From: Prosthecobacter sp.
GTDB lineage: Bacteria; Verrucomicrobiota; Verrucomicrobiia; Verrucomicrobiales; Verrucomicrobiaceae
Assembly: GCF_034366625.1 (NCBI RefSeq)
Contig: NZ_JAXMIH010000015.1
Span: 1-64,000, forward strand
Length of the DNA stretch: 64,000 nt
Direction: 5' to 3'
A program made the translations under genes and the position numbers. Positions 51,056 through 60,415 of this stretch are shown here, piece after piece. Under the pieces are notes generated by a model. It was not told the origin of the DNA. It did not search any database and saw only the letters and a list, made by a program, of their open reading frames with translations. Numbering within the stretch: the first letter of the stretch is position 1; each line of letters starts with the position of its first letter.

Positions 51056-52411
51056 ATGGAGTGGCTCATTTCCATCTTGATCGTGCTGCCGGCCTTCTAT
51101 CTGGCCGCGTCACGTTCCAGTTATCTGCTCGACTATGTGTTCTTCGTCGTCGCGTTGAACCGTGGTATCCGCAGACTCGTGGATTACTACATCAATGAGG
51201 CTTTCAACCCGCTATCGACCATCAGCCTGACGCCGCTGGTCGTCAGCGCACTGCTGCTGCTCCCTGTGCTGGGGCGTTTCAACCAGCTCAGCCCGAAGAC
51301 GCGCAAGATCGCAGCTCTGATCACCTTGGCGCTGGTGCATGGACTGGCGGTGGGCGTGCTGAACTCGGGCATCGGAGCCGTGTATTCGATGGGCGAGTGG
51401 ATGGCGGGCTTTGGCGCGTTCTTATTCGCAGCGACGGCGCCGGTTTCATCAGCGACGGCAGACCGCTGGTTAAAGTCATCTGGTTATGCCGCGTTGCTTG
51501 TGGCGCTGTATGGTTGGTATCAATACCTCACCATTCCTCCCTGGGACGCCTTTTGGGTCACCGAGGTGAAATTTGTGGGCTACCTCGGTCAGTTGCGGCC
51601 GACAGAGATGTCTGTGTTCTCCACCATGCATGAACGTGGCCCCTGTGCGAGCTTCCTGGCCTGGGCGGCGATTCCCATGATCCTGCACCCGCGCTGGCGC
51701 ATTCTCGGTGGTTGGTTGACGATCCTGCTGCTGTTCTCGGTGGTGCTGCTGACACTGAGCCGCAGCATGTTGATCATCGTCGCACTGGTGGCGTTGTTGC
51801 AGCCAGCTTTGTCCAAAGGACGCGGCCTGGGCCGGGTGTTGTTTTTTGCCGCGCTGCTGTCCATCGGTGCAAACTACGGACTGGAACACATGCCTGGTGC
51901 GGAGCGCATTCAACAGCGCTTTGAAACAGTGAAGGACATCCAGAACGATGGTTCTTACCAAGGGCGCCTGGAAATTCTCACCACCGGCATTCCGTGGGTG
52001 CTGAAACACCCGCTGGGCCTCGGACTTGGCAGTTCCGGCTTCGGCGCAGGACGCATCGGCGGCGGTGCGAAGGAAGGCTGGTGTGACAGCGGTTACATCG
52101 AGGTGTTCAGCCAGTTCGGCTGGATTGGTGGTCTCGCCTTCTTCGCTGCGATGGCGCAAATCTGGAATGAACTGACGCGTCGCATTCGTCAGGGCGGCAA
52201 AGACGCCTTCCTTTTCACCGGCCGCGCCGTGCTGCTCGGCTGCCTGGTGTTCCTCTACGTCGGCAACGTTTTCGGCGGCTTCTCGCTCTTCTGGGTCTTC
52301 CTCGGCATCTCGCTCAACCGCCTGACGAAGCCCGTCGTGAAGTCCCGTCAGGTGGTGCCGGCAGTCATTCCCTCAATGCCATGGGACATGCCGCGCACTG
52401 CTCTTGGATGA
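51056..52411 (+). CDS. O-antigen polymerase/ligase-like membrane protein
   Basis: A 451-residue protein starting at ATG 51056, one base after the acyltransferase stop. It has about eleven membrane helices (WLISILIVLPAFYLAASRSS, ISLTPLVVSALLLLPVL). The large periplasmic loop contains SYQGRLEILTTGIPWVLKHP then GLGLGSSGFGAGRIGG and GWCDSGYIEVFSQFGWIGGL, the pattern of the Wzy_C/O-antigen ligase family. It is the second member of this family in the window (the first is on the minus strand at 33410). One may polymerise the repeat, the other ligate or serve a second polymer. Confidence 0.86.
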   Translation: MEWLISILIVLPAFYLAASRSSYLLDYVFFVVALNRGIRRLVDYYINEAFNPLSTISLTPLVVSALLLLPVLGRFNQLSPKTRKIAALITLALVHGLAVGVLNSGIGAVYSMGEWMAGFGAFLFAATAPVSSATADRWLKSSGYAALLVALYGWYQYLTIPPWDAFWVTEVKFVGYLGQLRPTEMSVFSTMHERGPCASFLAWAAIPMILHPRWRILGGWLTILLLFSVVLLTLSRSMLIIVALVALLQPALSKGRGLGRVLFFAALLSIGANYGLEHMPGAERIQQRFETVKDIQNDGSYQGRLEILTTGIPWVLKHPLGLGLGSSGFGAGRIGGGAKEGWCDSGYIEVFSQFGWIGGLAFFAAMAQIWNELTRRIRQGGKDAFLFTGRAVLLGCLVFLYVGNVFGGFSLFWVFLGISLNRLTKPVVKSRQVVPAVIPSMPWDMPRTALG

Positions 52412-52438
52412 AACTTTGAAACTCAAACACAAATCACA

Positions 52439-53593
52439 ATGAAAATCGCCTACGCCATGATCAACTGCAACCGCCGGGACGGCAGCGCCCGCGCGGTGAA
52501 CGAAGTCGCCGAACGTCTGGCGCGCACACACGAGGTGCATCTCTATGCGCGCAAGGCGGAGGACCTCGACCTCTCGCGCATTGCATGGCATCGCGTGCCA
52601 GGCGTGAACTGGGCGGAGGTGATCGACTTCGGCAGCTACTATCTTGAAGTGAACCGCCGTGTGCGTCCTGGCCAGTTTGAAATTGTCCACACCATTGGCT
52701 GCAACACACAACGAGGCAATGTGGTCACCATTCAAAACATCCAACCGGCGAAGAAGCAGATCCTCGACCGTCTTGGCCGTGATGAAAAAGTTTCTCCTGC
52801 ACGACGTCTCACACGCTGGCTGTATTTAAGTGCCACCTGCGCCGCAGAGAAGCGCCTGTATCAGCACAAGCCCGGACGAAGGGCTCCCATGTTCCTTCCG
52901 GTGTCGCGTGGCGTCGCGGCGGAGTTGCAGAAGCACTACAATATCGGTCCGGCGCAGGTGCGGATCGTGCCAAATGCGGCGGACACAGAGCGCTTTAAGC
53001 CGCTCAGCACCGAAGCACGCCAGGCATGGCGCGCGCAAAACAACGTGCCGCAGGATCAACTGATGGCGATCTTCGCTGGCGGCGAATGGGCGCGCAAAGG
53101 CCTCGATTTTGCCATTCAGGCGATGGGGCATCTCAAAGATGTGCCACTGACACTGTTCGTGGCCGGCGATGACCCCGACCGCGCGCGCTTCATCAACATG
53201 GCACGCGATGCAGGCGCGGCGGATCGCGTCATCTTCGGCGGCTTCCGCAAGGACATGCCGCAGGCGCTTGGCGCGGCGGATTTCTTTCTGTTCCCGAGTT
53301 GGTATGAGGCTTTCAGTCTCGCCACGATCGAGGCTGCGGCCTGCGCACTGCCGGTGGTGGCCACGCGCATCAACGGCACGGAGGATTTCATCTCTCCAGG
53401 AGAGAATGGCGACTTCATCGAGCATGATGCGGAGCAGATCGCCACTGTGCTACGAAGGCTGTGCGCGCAGCCGGATCATCTGAAGGTCATGGGTGCCAAT
53501 GCACGCGAGCGGGTGGAGATGAGCTACACCTGGGACCGGATCGCACAGATGACCGAGGACGCCTACAAGGCCTATTTGAGCAGCTCGAACTGA
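52439..53593 (+). CDS. Glycosyltransferase family 4
   Basis: A 384-residue GT-B fold enzyme. N-terminal strand KIAYAMINCNRRDGSARAVN, then HTIGCNTQRGNVVTIQN. C-terminal domain with NIGPAQVRIVPNAADTERF, LMAIFAGGEWARKGLDFAI and the retaining-GT motif SWYEAFSLATIEAAACALPV. The GSAR segment takes the place of the usual glycine-rich loop. It begins 27 bases after the polymerase gene and precedes two other transferase genes. Sugar unknown. Confidence 0.92.
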   Translation: MKIAYAMINCNRRDGSARAVNEVAERLARTHEVHLYARKAEDLDLSRIAWHRVPGVNWAEVIDFGSYYLEVNRRVRPGQFEIVHTIGCNTQRGNVVTIQNIQPAKKQILDRLGRDEKVSPARRLTRWLYLSATCAAEKRLYQHKPGRRAPMFLPVSRGVAAELQKHYNIGPAQVRIVPNAADTERFKPLSTEARQAWRAQNNVPQDQLMAIFAGGEWARKGLDFAIQAMGHLKDVPLTLFVAGDDPDRARFINMARDAGAADRVIFGGFRKDMPQALGAADFFLFPSWYEAFSLATIEAAACALPVVATRINGTEDFISPGENGDFIEHDAEQIATVLRRLCAQPDHLKVMGANARERVEMSYTWDRIAQMTEDAYKAYLSSSN

Positions 53594-53604
53594 TTTTCAC
53601 CACC

Positions 53605-54804
53605 ATGCACATTCTTGTCGTCAGTCATTCCTGCGCCACAGCGCTCAATCAGGAAATCTATGCGCGCATTCAGCGTGAAACCGGCTGGAAGATCACCGTG
53701 GTGATCCCGGACCGCTGGCATGATGAGTTTGGCAATGCCTTGCGGCAGGAACCCTGCCAAGGACTGGAAACTTCGCTGATCCGCTGTGCCGTGTGGAAGA
53801 ATGGCAGCATCATCTTCCACGTCTATCGCATGCGCTGGCAACGCTTCCTGCGCGAACTGAAACCGGACGTGATCTACATGAATCACGAGCCATATGCTCT
53901 GGCCACGGCGCAGGTGTGCTGGGCGAACAATCGCTCCATCCGAGTGCCATTTGGCTTCTACTCCTGCCAGAACATCAACAAGCAGTATCCGCGGCCGTTC
54001 TCGTGGTTGGAATCCATGGTGTATCGTTCATCGAGCTTTGCGCTGCCGATCACCGATCGCGTGGCGGATGTGTTGTCAGCAAAAGGCTATCGCGGCAGAC
54101 AAACAGTCTGTGCACTGCCGCTGGATCCCGAACGCTATCATCCGCGCTTGAGGGCGACTCCACCAGAACGCTTTCCCCAGACAAACGCCCCCGTGATCGG
54201 CTATGTGGGCCGTTTGATTGAGCCGAAAGGTCTGCGCACTCTCGCCACAGCCCTTGGTGGCATTCGTGATCTCGACTGGTGCATGGTGTTGGTGGGCACG
54301 GGCGGGTTTCAGCCGGAGTTTGAGCGTCTGCTGACCGAACGCGCGGTGCGTGACCGTGTTTTCTTTGCTGGATACGTTCCGCACGATGAAACGCCGCGAT
54401 GGCTGGCCTCGATGGACATGCTGGTGCTGCCTTCCGAGACCCAGCCGAACTGGGAGGAGCAGTTTGGCCGCGTGATTCCTGAGGCGATGGCCTGCGGTGC
54501 CGCCGTGGTCGGTTCAGACTCTGGCGAGATCCCGCATCTCATCCGTCAAAGTGAAGGCGGTCTTGTGTTTACGCAGCGTCAGCCGGACGAACTTGCCACT
54601 GTGCTGCGCCAGCTCGTCATGGGACCGAAGCTGCGCCGTCAGCTTGCGGAAAACGGCCGTCGCTGGGTGGAACGAGACATTTCGGTGCCTGCGGTGGCGC
54701 AGAAAATGATCGACGCTTTTGGAACCGCGGCCGCAAGCAAAGAGCGCGAGTGCGTCGAGAAACTTCAGCCGCTCAAACCAAGCCATGCGTTTGCACAGTC
54801 CTGA
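53605..54804 (+). CDS. Glycosyltransferase family 4
   Basis: A 399-residue enzyme from ATG 53605. Features: HILVVSHSCATALNQEIY, IRVPFGFYSCQNINKQY, PVIGYVGRLIEPKGLRTLA, VLVGTGGFQPEFERLL, and the retaining motif WEEQFGRVIPEAMACGAAVV. FYSCQNINKQYPRPF is characteristic of a group of transferases that act on lipid-linked acceptors. The last 30 residues overlap the next gene by 20 bases in another frame. Confidence 0.92.
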   Translation: MHILVVSHSCATALNQEIYARIQRETGWKITVVIPDRWHDEFGNALRQEPCQGLETSLIRCAVWKNGSIIFHVYRMRWQRFLRELKPDVIYMNHEPYALATAQVCWANNRSIRVPFGFYSCQNINKQYPRPFSWLESMVYRSSSFALPITDRVADVLSAKGYRGRQTVCALPLDPERYHPRLRATPPERFPQTNAPVIGYVGRLIEPKGLRTLATALGGIRDLDWCMVLVGTGGFQPEFERLLTERAVRDRVFFAGYVPHDETPRWLASMDMLVLPSETQPNWEEQFGRVIPEAMACGAAVVGSDSGEIPHLIRQSEGGLVFTQRQPDELATVLRQLVMGPKLRRQLAENGRRWVERDISVPAVAQKMIDAFGTAAASKERECVEKLQPLKPSHAFAQS

Positions 54805-55243
54805 ACTGCTCTGGAAGTGGAGCCGCGAGTTGCATCGTCGCGGTTGGAGTCTTCCGGCGCGCCTGGTGAAGACGCTGAATTTCGCGCTGCACAAGTGTCT
54901 GCTGCCTGCAGAGGCCGAAGTGGGCGATGGCGTGATTCTGGAGCACTATGGGATGGGCATTGTGATGCATCCGCAGGTGCGCATCGGCAACCGCTGCCGC
55001 GTTTATCATCATGTCACGCTTGCGGCGGAGACGTGGATTGGTTCTCCGCATTTTATCAAACTCGAAGACGATGCAACCATCGGCGCACACAGCATTGTGG
55101 TGGCAAGACCGAACACACCACTGACAATCGGTCGCAAATCCGTGCTCGGAGCGGGATCGGTGCTGACGAAAGATGTTCCCCCATTTGAAATCTGGGCCGG
55201 TAATCCGGCCCGCAAGATCGGCGAAGTGCCGCAACCTTTATGA
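54785..55243 (+). CDS. Serine acetyltransferase-like hexapeptide acyltransferase
   Basis: A 152-residue protein that starts at ATG 54785, 20 bases inside the previous gene. It has a helical N-terminal third (LLWKWSRELHRRGWSLPARL) and then hexapeptide repeats: EVGDGVILEHYGMGIVMHP, VRIGNRCRVYHHVTLAA, KLEDDATIGAHSIVVA and KSVLGAGSVLTKDV. The HYGMGIV and YHHVTL segments recall serine acetyltransferases and sugar O-acetyltransferases in EPS clusters. It is shorter than CysE, so a sugar acetylating role is more likely. Confidence 0.85.
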   Translation: MRLHSPELLWKWSRELHRRGWSLPARLVKTLNFALHKCLLPAEAEVGDGVILEHYGMGIVMHPQVRIGNRCRVYHHVTLAAETWIGSPHFIKLEDDATIGAHSIVVARPNTPLTIGRKSVLGAGSVLTKDVPPFEIWAGNPARKIGEVPQPL

Positions 55244-56340
55244 TCGCACAGCTTGGCATGCATTTGAAAGCTTCCGCAGGCGGAGTGGACCGTTATTTCA
55301 ACGCCTTGAACACCACACTGGCCCGCCAGAGCGTGCAGACGACGGCGTATGGCTTTGGCGAGACATCTGAAGACAGCAGCCTCGGCCCGGTGAACAAGCC
55401 GCTCATGCAGAGGTGGAAGGCGGTACGGCAGCAGGTTATTCCACAGCGTGGAAAACTGCTGGCATCTCATTTTGCGCTTTATGCGCTGCCTGCGGTGCTT
55501 GGCCGGCGCTGGGACGCGCATGTGGTACATTTCCACGGACCGTGGGCGAGTGAATCGAAACGCGAGGGTGGGAAACTACACACGGTCTTTTGCAAACGGC
55601 TGATGGAAAAATCGGTCTATCAACGCGCAGATCGCTTCATCGTCCTGTCAAAGGCGTTCCGCGACCAGCTCTGCCAAGGGTATGGCGTGTCTGAGGATCG
55701 CGTGCATGTGGTTCCTGGCGGTGTGGAGACAGACAAGTTCGCTCCCGTCGATGTCGTGGAAGCACGCCATCGACTCGTGTGGCCGCAAAAGCAGAAGATC
55801 ATCGTCTGCGTTCGTCGGCTGGCCAGGCGAATGGGTTTGGAGACGTTGATTGAGGCGTTTGGCAAGGCCACCGTTCATCATCCCGACGTGAAGCTCATGA
55901 TTGGAGGGCAGGGGCCGCTGCGTGAGGAACTGGAGCAGCAGGTGCTGAGGGCGGGGCTGGCCAAGAACGTGCAATTTCTTGGGTTCGTCCCGGAAAGCGT
56001 GCTGCCCTCGGTTTATGCTGCAGCAGACCTGTCGATTGTGCCGAGCGCGGCGCTGGAAGGCTTTGGATTGATCTCTCTCGAATCACTGGCCTGCGGCACA
56101 CCGGTGCTGGTGACGCCCGTGGGTGGTTTGCCTGACACGGTGAAAGGCCTGGGAGATGACTTGGTGCTGAAAGGCACGGGGGCAGATCAAATCGCCGAAG
56201 GACTGCGTGGCTGGCTGGATGGGACGCTGCGTCTGCCGTCGCGCGAAGCATGTCGCGAGCATGTGATGCGTGGGTTCACCTGGGACAGCATCGCACGGAG
56301 AGTCTGCGAGGTTTACCGCGAAGCAGGATGGCAGCCATGA
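55240..56340 (+). CDS. Glycosyltransferase family 4
   Basis: A 366-residue GT-B enzyme; its start overlaps the acyltransferase stop (ATGA at 55240). Features: GMHLKASAGGVDRYFNAL with the donor glycine loop, HFHGPWASESKREGG, KQKIIVCVRRLARRMGLETL, KLMIGGQGPLREELEQ and AALEGFGLISLESLACGTPV. The HFHGPW motif is frequent in EPS glycosyltransferases. Next gene overlaps again by four bases (ATGA at 56337). Confidence 0.93.
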   Translation: MIAQLGMHLKASAGGVDRYFNALNTTLARQSVQTTAYGFGETSEDSSLGPVNKPLMQRWKAVRQQVIPQRGKLLASHFALYALPAVLGRRWDAHVVHFHGPWASESKREGGKLHTVFCKRLMEKSVYQRADRFIVLSKAFRDQLCQGYGVSEDRVHVVPGGVETDKFAPVDVVEARHRLVWPQKQKIIVCVRRLARRMGLETLIEAFGKATVHHPDVKLMIGGQGPLREELEQQVLRAGLAKNVQFLGFVPESVLPSVYAAADLSIVPSAALEGFGLISLESLACGTPVLVTPVGGLPDTVKGLGDDLVLKGTGADQIAEGLRGWLDGTLRLPSREACREHVMRGFTWDSIARRVCEVYREAGWQP

Positions 56341-57962
56341 TCATGATGAAGAGAAACGCACGCATTGCATTGATGGTACTGTTGACCGCTGGATTGTGGC
56401 TGGCCTTGAAGCCGACGATTGGCAACCGGCGACTCACATTTCTGCCAGTGCGGTGGTCGGAGTATGTCGATTTTATGGATTTCTGGTTCAATCTGGGCGC
56501 GTTCGGGCTTCTCGGGATCACCGCCTGGCTGGCGTTTGGGACGAAGGAGAAGATTTTGAGCAGGGCGTTTGTGATGGTCGGCATCATCACGCTGCTGAAT
56601 GTGCTGCTTGAGCTGGTTCAAACGTCGATTCCAGGCAGAGCGGTGGACATGGCCGATCTGTGGGCGGGCCTGCTTGGATGTGTGATAGGAATTGCGAGCG
56701 GGCTGGTCAGTCAGCGGCTGATGAACGGCAGGCACCCCAACAATGCCGTGCCGCAGGTGCTGTTTCTCGATCAAACTGGTCGCCTGGGCGGTGCGGAACT
56801 GATGCTGCTCGACATCGCCTCCGCACGTGCTGCTGACAGTGAAGTAATTTTGTTCCATGACGGCGAGTTTCGTGCGGCACTGGAGAGCGCAGGCGTGAAA
56901 ACAAGAGTTTTCAGGCTTGGCGATGAAGCTTCGGCAGTGGACAGACAGGCTGGCTTGAGCCGCGCTTTACGATGTGTGCCGGGTCTGGTCGATCTGATGC
57001 TGCGGATCGCACGTGCAGCACGATCGTTCGATGTGGTGTATGCCAATACCGCCAAGGCTCTGATCATCGGCGGTCCTGCGGCCAAGTTGGCCGGGTGTCC
57101 GCTGGTGTTCCATCTCCACGACATTGTGGCGGACGGACACTTCAGCGCGCTCAACCGTCGTTTGCTGATTTTCTGCGCGAACACCTTTGCAAACGCCGTG
57201 ATCGCCAATTCGGAGGCGACGAAAGCCGCCTTCATCTCCAGCGGAGGCCGTGCGGAGCGCTGTGTGGTGATTCCGAATGGTTTCCTCATTCCAGAAGTCC
57301 GATCGACGGCGGCGGACATCGAATCAAGGCGTTCCAGCCTTGGCATTCCACCGGATGCGTGGATTGTTTTGATGGCCGGACGTCTGGCGCACTGGAAAGG
57401 GCAGCATGTCCTCTTGGAGGCGCTGCAAGCCATGCCAGATGCACACGCGGTACTGCTTGGAGATGCGCTGTTCACAGATGAAGACCGTGAATATGCCCGC
57501 AGATTGCATGTGCAGGCTGCCGTGCCGGCGCTTGCAGGCCGAGTTCACTTTGCGGGTTTTCAATCTGAGACACTTCCGTTTTTCGACATGGCGGATGTGG
57601 TGGTTCACGCATCCGTTTTCCCCGAGCCTTTTGGCCGCGTCATCGTAGAAGGCATGCTGGCTTGCAAGCCAGTGATCGCGTCGCGTGCAGGCGGAGCAGC
57701 GGAGATTTTGCAGCATGAGCATACGGGTCTGCTGGTGGAACCTGGTAACGCGAGGGAGCTGGCCGATGTCATGATGCGTTTGAAGAACGATCCCAAACTC
57801 GCCGCCGATCTTGCGCAAAACGCGCAACGAACTGCGCACGACACTTATGCCCTGCATGCAGTGCAGGCAAAGATCGAGGCCGTGATCCGCGAAACGGCAT
57901 GCTGTGAAAACGAGCAGGCTCCGGTTGCGGAGACAACCGCGCAGATCAGGCAGGCAGCATGA
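56337..57962 (+). CDS. VanZ-like membrane domain fused to family 4 glycosyltransferase
   Basis: A 541-residue protein starting at ATG 56337. Residues 1-130 form a VanZ-type membrane domain: a first helix (RIALMVLLTAGLWLALKP), then DFWFNLGAFGLLGITAWLAF, LLNVLLELVQTSIPG and RAVDMADLWAGLLGCVIGIA. The Glu in LLELVQ, the R.VDMADLWAG segment and the glycine-rich last helix are the family hallmarks. Residues about 142-541 are a GT4 enzyme: FLDQTGRLGGAELMLLDIA, HLHDIVADGHFSALNRRL, VLMAGRLAHWKGQHVLLEAL and the motif PEPFGRVIVEGMLACKPVI. VanZ functions are poorly known; fusion to a transferase suggests the domain anchors it or helps present an acceptor lipid. Confidence 0.9.
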   Translation: MIMMKRNARIALMVLLTAGLWLALKPTIGNRRLTFLPVRWSEYVDFMDFWFNLGAFGLLGITAWLAFGTKEKILSRAFVMVGIITLLNVLLELVQTSIPGRAVDMADLWAGLLGCVIGIASGLVSQRLMNGRHPNNAVPQVLFLDQTGRLGGAELMLLDIASARAADSEVILFHDGEFRAALESAGVKTRVFRLGDEASAVDRQAGLSRALRCVPGLVDLMLRIARAARSFDVVYANTAKALIIGGPAAKLAGCPLVFHLHDIVADGHFSALNRRLLIFCANTFANAVIANSEATKAAFISSGGRAERCVVIPNGFLIPEVRSTAADIESRRSSLGIPPDAWIVLMAGRLAHWKGQHVLLEALQAMPDAHAVLLGDALFTDEDREYARRLHVQAAVPALAGRVHFAGFQSETLPFFDMADVVVHASVFPEPFGRVIVEGMLACKPVIASRAGGAAEILQHEHTGLLVEPGNARELADVMMRLKNDPKLAADLAQNAQRTAHDTYALHAVQAKIEAVIRETACCENEQAPVAETTAQIRQAA

Positions 57963-58001
57963 GCACTTTTTCAAAAACATCCCCCCAAAAAAAACACCGT
58001 C

Positions 58002-59252
58002 ATGTGCAGCATTAAATCCAAGCGTCGTATCGCCATTGTCCACGACTGGCTTCCCGTTTATGGCGGAGCTGAAAGAGTGCTTGAGCAAATGCTCAAGGTT
58101 TACCCGGACGCCGATCTTTTCAGCCTGATCGACGCCCTTGACGATGAGAGCCGGAAATTCCTGAAAGGGAAGACGGTGAAAACTTCCTTTGTGCAGAGGC
58201 TTCCAGGCGGAAAAAAATACTACCGCCACTGCTTCCCGCTGATGCCTCTGGCGATCGAGCAGTTTGACTTCAGCGGTTACGACATGGTGATCTCCAGCAG
58301 CTATGCGTTTGCCAAAGGCATCATCACCGGGCCGAGGCAGTTGCATCTGTGCTACTGCCATTCACCCATCCGCTATGCCTGGGATTTGCAGACGCAATAT
58401 CTCAAAGAATCGAAGCTGGACCGTGGCCTGAAGTCCTGGCTGGTGCGCGGGCTGCTGCATTTCATCCGCATGTGGGACAGCCGTACGGCGGCAGGCGTGG
58501 ACGCATTCATGGCCAACTCGCGCTTCATCTCACGCCGCATCGAAAAAGTGTACCGCAGGGATGCGACGGTGGTCTATCCACCGGTGAACGTGGAGCGTTT
58601 TGAAACATGCCGTGAGAAAGAGAATTTCTATGTGACTGCGTCACGGCTGGTGCCCTACAAGCGCATCGACCTGATCGTGCAGGCCTTCAATGCGATGCCT
58701 GACCGTGAGCTTGTCGTGATTGGAGACGGGCCGGAACTGTCCAAACTTCGGCGCCTGGCAGGACCCAATGTGAAGGTGCTCGGCTGGCAGGCCGATGAGG
58801 TGCTGAAGGACCACCTGCAGCGCGCCAGGGGTTTTGTCTTTGGTGGCGAAGAGGACTTTGGCATCATTCTGCTGGAGGCGCAGGCCTGCGGCACTCCGGT
58901 CATCGCCTACGGACGCGGAGGTGCGCTTGAAACGGTCATCGAGAATGAAACCGGCCTGTTCTTTGGTGAGCAGAACGTTGATTCACTACGGAGCGCCATC
59001 GCCGAGTTTGAAACGCGCGAATGGGATGCGCTAAACTGCCGGCTCAATGCGGAACGATTCAGCGCGAGGCTCTTCCGCGAGAGCTTCCAACATTTCGTCG
59101 AAGGAGAGTGGGAACGGTTTGAAGCATATTCCACAGGTGTGGAGACACGTCCGGCTGAAGGCAGGTGTGGATGGCAGCAGACCATGCCGGAGGAAGTGAT
59201 GATCGACGAGGCGGCCCAGGGACTGGGGATGGAGCAGATGCTGCCATCCTGA
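58002..59252 (+). CDS. Glycosyltransferase family 4 (WbaZ-like mannosyl/hexosyltransferase)
   Basis: A 416-residue enzyme. The N-terminus RIAIVHDWLPVYGGAERVLE and the segments ISSSYAFAKGIITGPRQLHL, YCHSPIRYAWDLQTQYLKES match the WbaZ-type family. The C-terminal part has NFYVTASRLVPYKRIDLIVQ, VVIGDGPELSKLRRLAG and EEDFGIILLEAQACGTPVIA. It probably transfers mannose or a related sugar, which is an inference from the family. It is separated from the preceding gene by 39 bases rich in C and A runs. It closes the glycosyltransferase run; a 163-base gap follows before the export module. Confidence 0.93.
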   Translation: MCSIKSKRRIAIVHDWLPVYGGAERVLEQMLKVYPDADLFSLIDALDDESRKFLKGKTVKTSFVQRLPGGKKYYRHCFPLMPLAIEQFDFSGYDMVISSSYAFAKGIITGPRQLHLCYCHSPIRYAWDLQTQYLKESKLDRGLKSWLVRGLLHFIRMWDSRTAAGVDAFMANSRFISRRIEKVYRRDATVVYPPVNVERFETCREKENFYVTASRLVPYKRIDLIVQAFNAMPDRELVVIGDGPELSKLRRLAGPNVKVLGWQADEVLKDHLQRARGFVFGGEEDFGIILLEAQACGTPVIAYGRGGALETVIENETGLFFGEQNVDSLRSAIAEFETREWDALNCRLNAERFSARLFRESFQHFVEGEWERFEAYSTGVETRPAEGRCGWQQTMPEEVMIDEAAQGLGMEQMLPS

Positions 59253-59415
59253 ACGGATTGGAAGGGACGCCACACCGGGCTGCTCACAGCGCCGGTGAAT
59301 GCCAGGCTTGGCAATCTCAAGGGACTCTCATGCCTTGGCGTGAGTAAGCATTCCCTTAAGGTCATTTAAGCCACGCGACACACCATCGGGTTGCTCATGT
59401 GCTTTATAGTTCCTG

Positions 59416-60408
59416 ATGATTCTGATCAATCGAGAGTTCATGGCAAATGGAGTGCTTAAATCGGACGCAGCCCGGCTTTTGGGGCGGCGTTTGATCTCCT
59501 TGTGCTGGCTTTTGCCACTGCTGACCTCCGGACAACTGCAGGCGCAGCAAGGCACCGCTGTTTCCGCGAGATTTGCCGCTATCAAAGGGGTGGTGATGGT
59601 CTCCACCTCTGGCGGCGGTGAGAAGCAGGTGCAGAAAGGCGACAGTATTCGAGCCGGGACAGTGATCTCGTGTGGTGCCATCGCCGGCGCTCTCTTGAAG
59701 CCTCTGCCGACACTGCGCGTGATCATCTATCCCGACACCAAGGTGCGTTTCGATGGAGCGGAAATCCTTTCTGACGGCGGTGGAAATGTGACGTGCAGCA
59801 TCATTGCGGGAAAGGCCTTGTTTCACATCGGTCAAGACGGTGAGAGTGGCGGGGAAGATTCTTCCACGCCGAAAATCAAAGTGACTGTTCACACCGAGGA
59901 AGGTGTGATCGTGAACGACATGGGCGGCAGTCAACAAAGGAGCAACGACACAAACCCGGCAGAGAAGGATGCGAAACAAACTGGTGTCGCGACATGGACG
60001 GTACAACACGACGAAGGTAGAACTGTGGTGGCCGTGGGTGAGGGAATGAGCAATGTCAGCATTGGCAAAGGCTCGTCAGCGGCGAATGGAGACGTGGGCG
60101 GACAGATCGAGGTGCCGAAAGGGTCGGTGATCTGGTTGTTCAACCGTGGAGGCGGCCGAATCGAGGCCGAGCTGGTGGACACGCTGACCGGCAAAGTCAC
60201 GAATCTCACCGGCGGGCCATCGCAAGGCGGCAGCGATCTTGTGGAGCAGTCGAAGAAGCAACTCGTCACTCCATCATCCAGTGGAACGTCCTCAACGTTG
60301 GGAACGCCGACCACCCAGCCTGGCACTACGCCGACCGGCGGCCCTTCGAACCCCGATTTGTCCAACCCCCAGCCACAACTTCCGGTTGTTTCTGCCGACA
60401 CCCCCTAA
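59416..60408 (+). CDS. FecR-domain-like exported protein
   Basis: A 330-residue exported protein. The signal sequence is LISLCWLLPLLTSGQLQAQ. Residues about 50-150 resemble a FecR domain: FAAIKGVVMVSTSGGGEKQV, KGDSIRAGTVISCGAIAGAL, VIIYPDTKVRFDGAEILS. The remainder, TWTVQHDEGRTVVAVGEGMS, continues the FecR-like pattern (a value stored and returned after a threshold), and the last 60 residues are Ser/Thr/Pro-rich. Unlike sigma-factor partner FecR proteins it has no cytoplasmic anti-sigma part and no sigma gene nearby. In Verrucomicrobia such proteins often stand next to envelope polysaccharide genes. ATG 59416 was kept; ATG 59440 is an alternative. Confidence 0.72.
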   Translation: MILINREFMANGVLKSDAARLLGRRLISLCWLLPLLTSGQLQAQQGTAVSARFAAIKGVVMVSTSGGGEKQVQKGDSIRAGTVISCGAIAGALLKPLPTLRVIIYPDTKVRFDGAEILSDGGGNVTCSIIAGKALFHIGQDGESGGEDSSTPKIKVTVHTEEGVIVNDMGGSQQRSNDTNPAEKDAKQTGVATWTVQHDEGRTVVAVGEGMSNVSIGKGSSAANGDVGGQIEVPKGSVIWLFNRGGGRIEAELVDTLTGKVTNLTGGPSQGGSDLVEQSKKQLVTPSSSGTSSTLGTPTTQPGTTPTGGPSNPDLSNPQPQLPVVSADTP

Positions 60409-60415
60409 CTTCGTG

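Noticed and set aside
59351-59370. Inverted repeat CTTAA/TTAAG before the FecR-like gene
   Set aside because: Arms of five AT-rich bases are too short to separate from chance, and no T-run follows.
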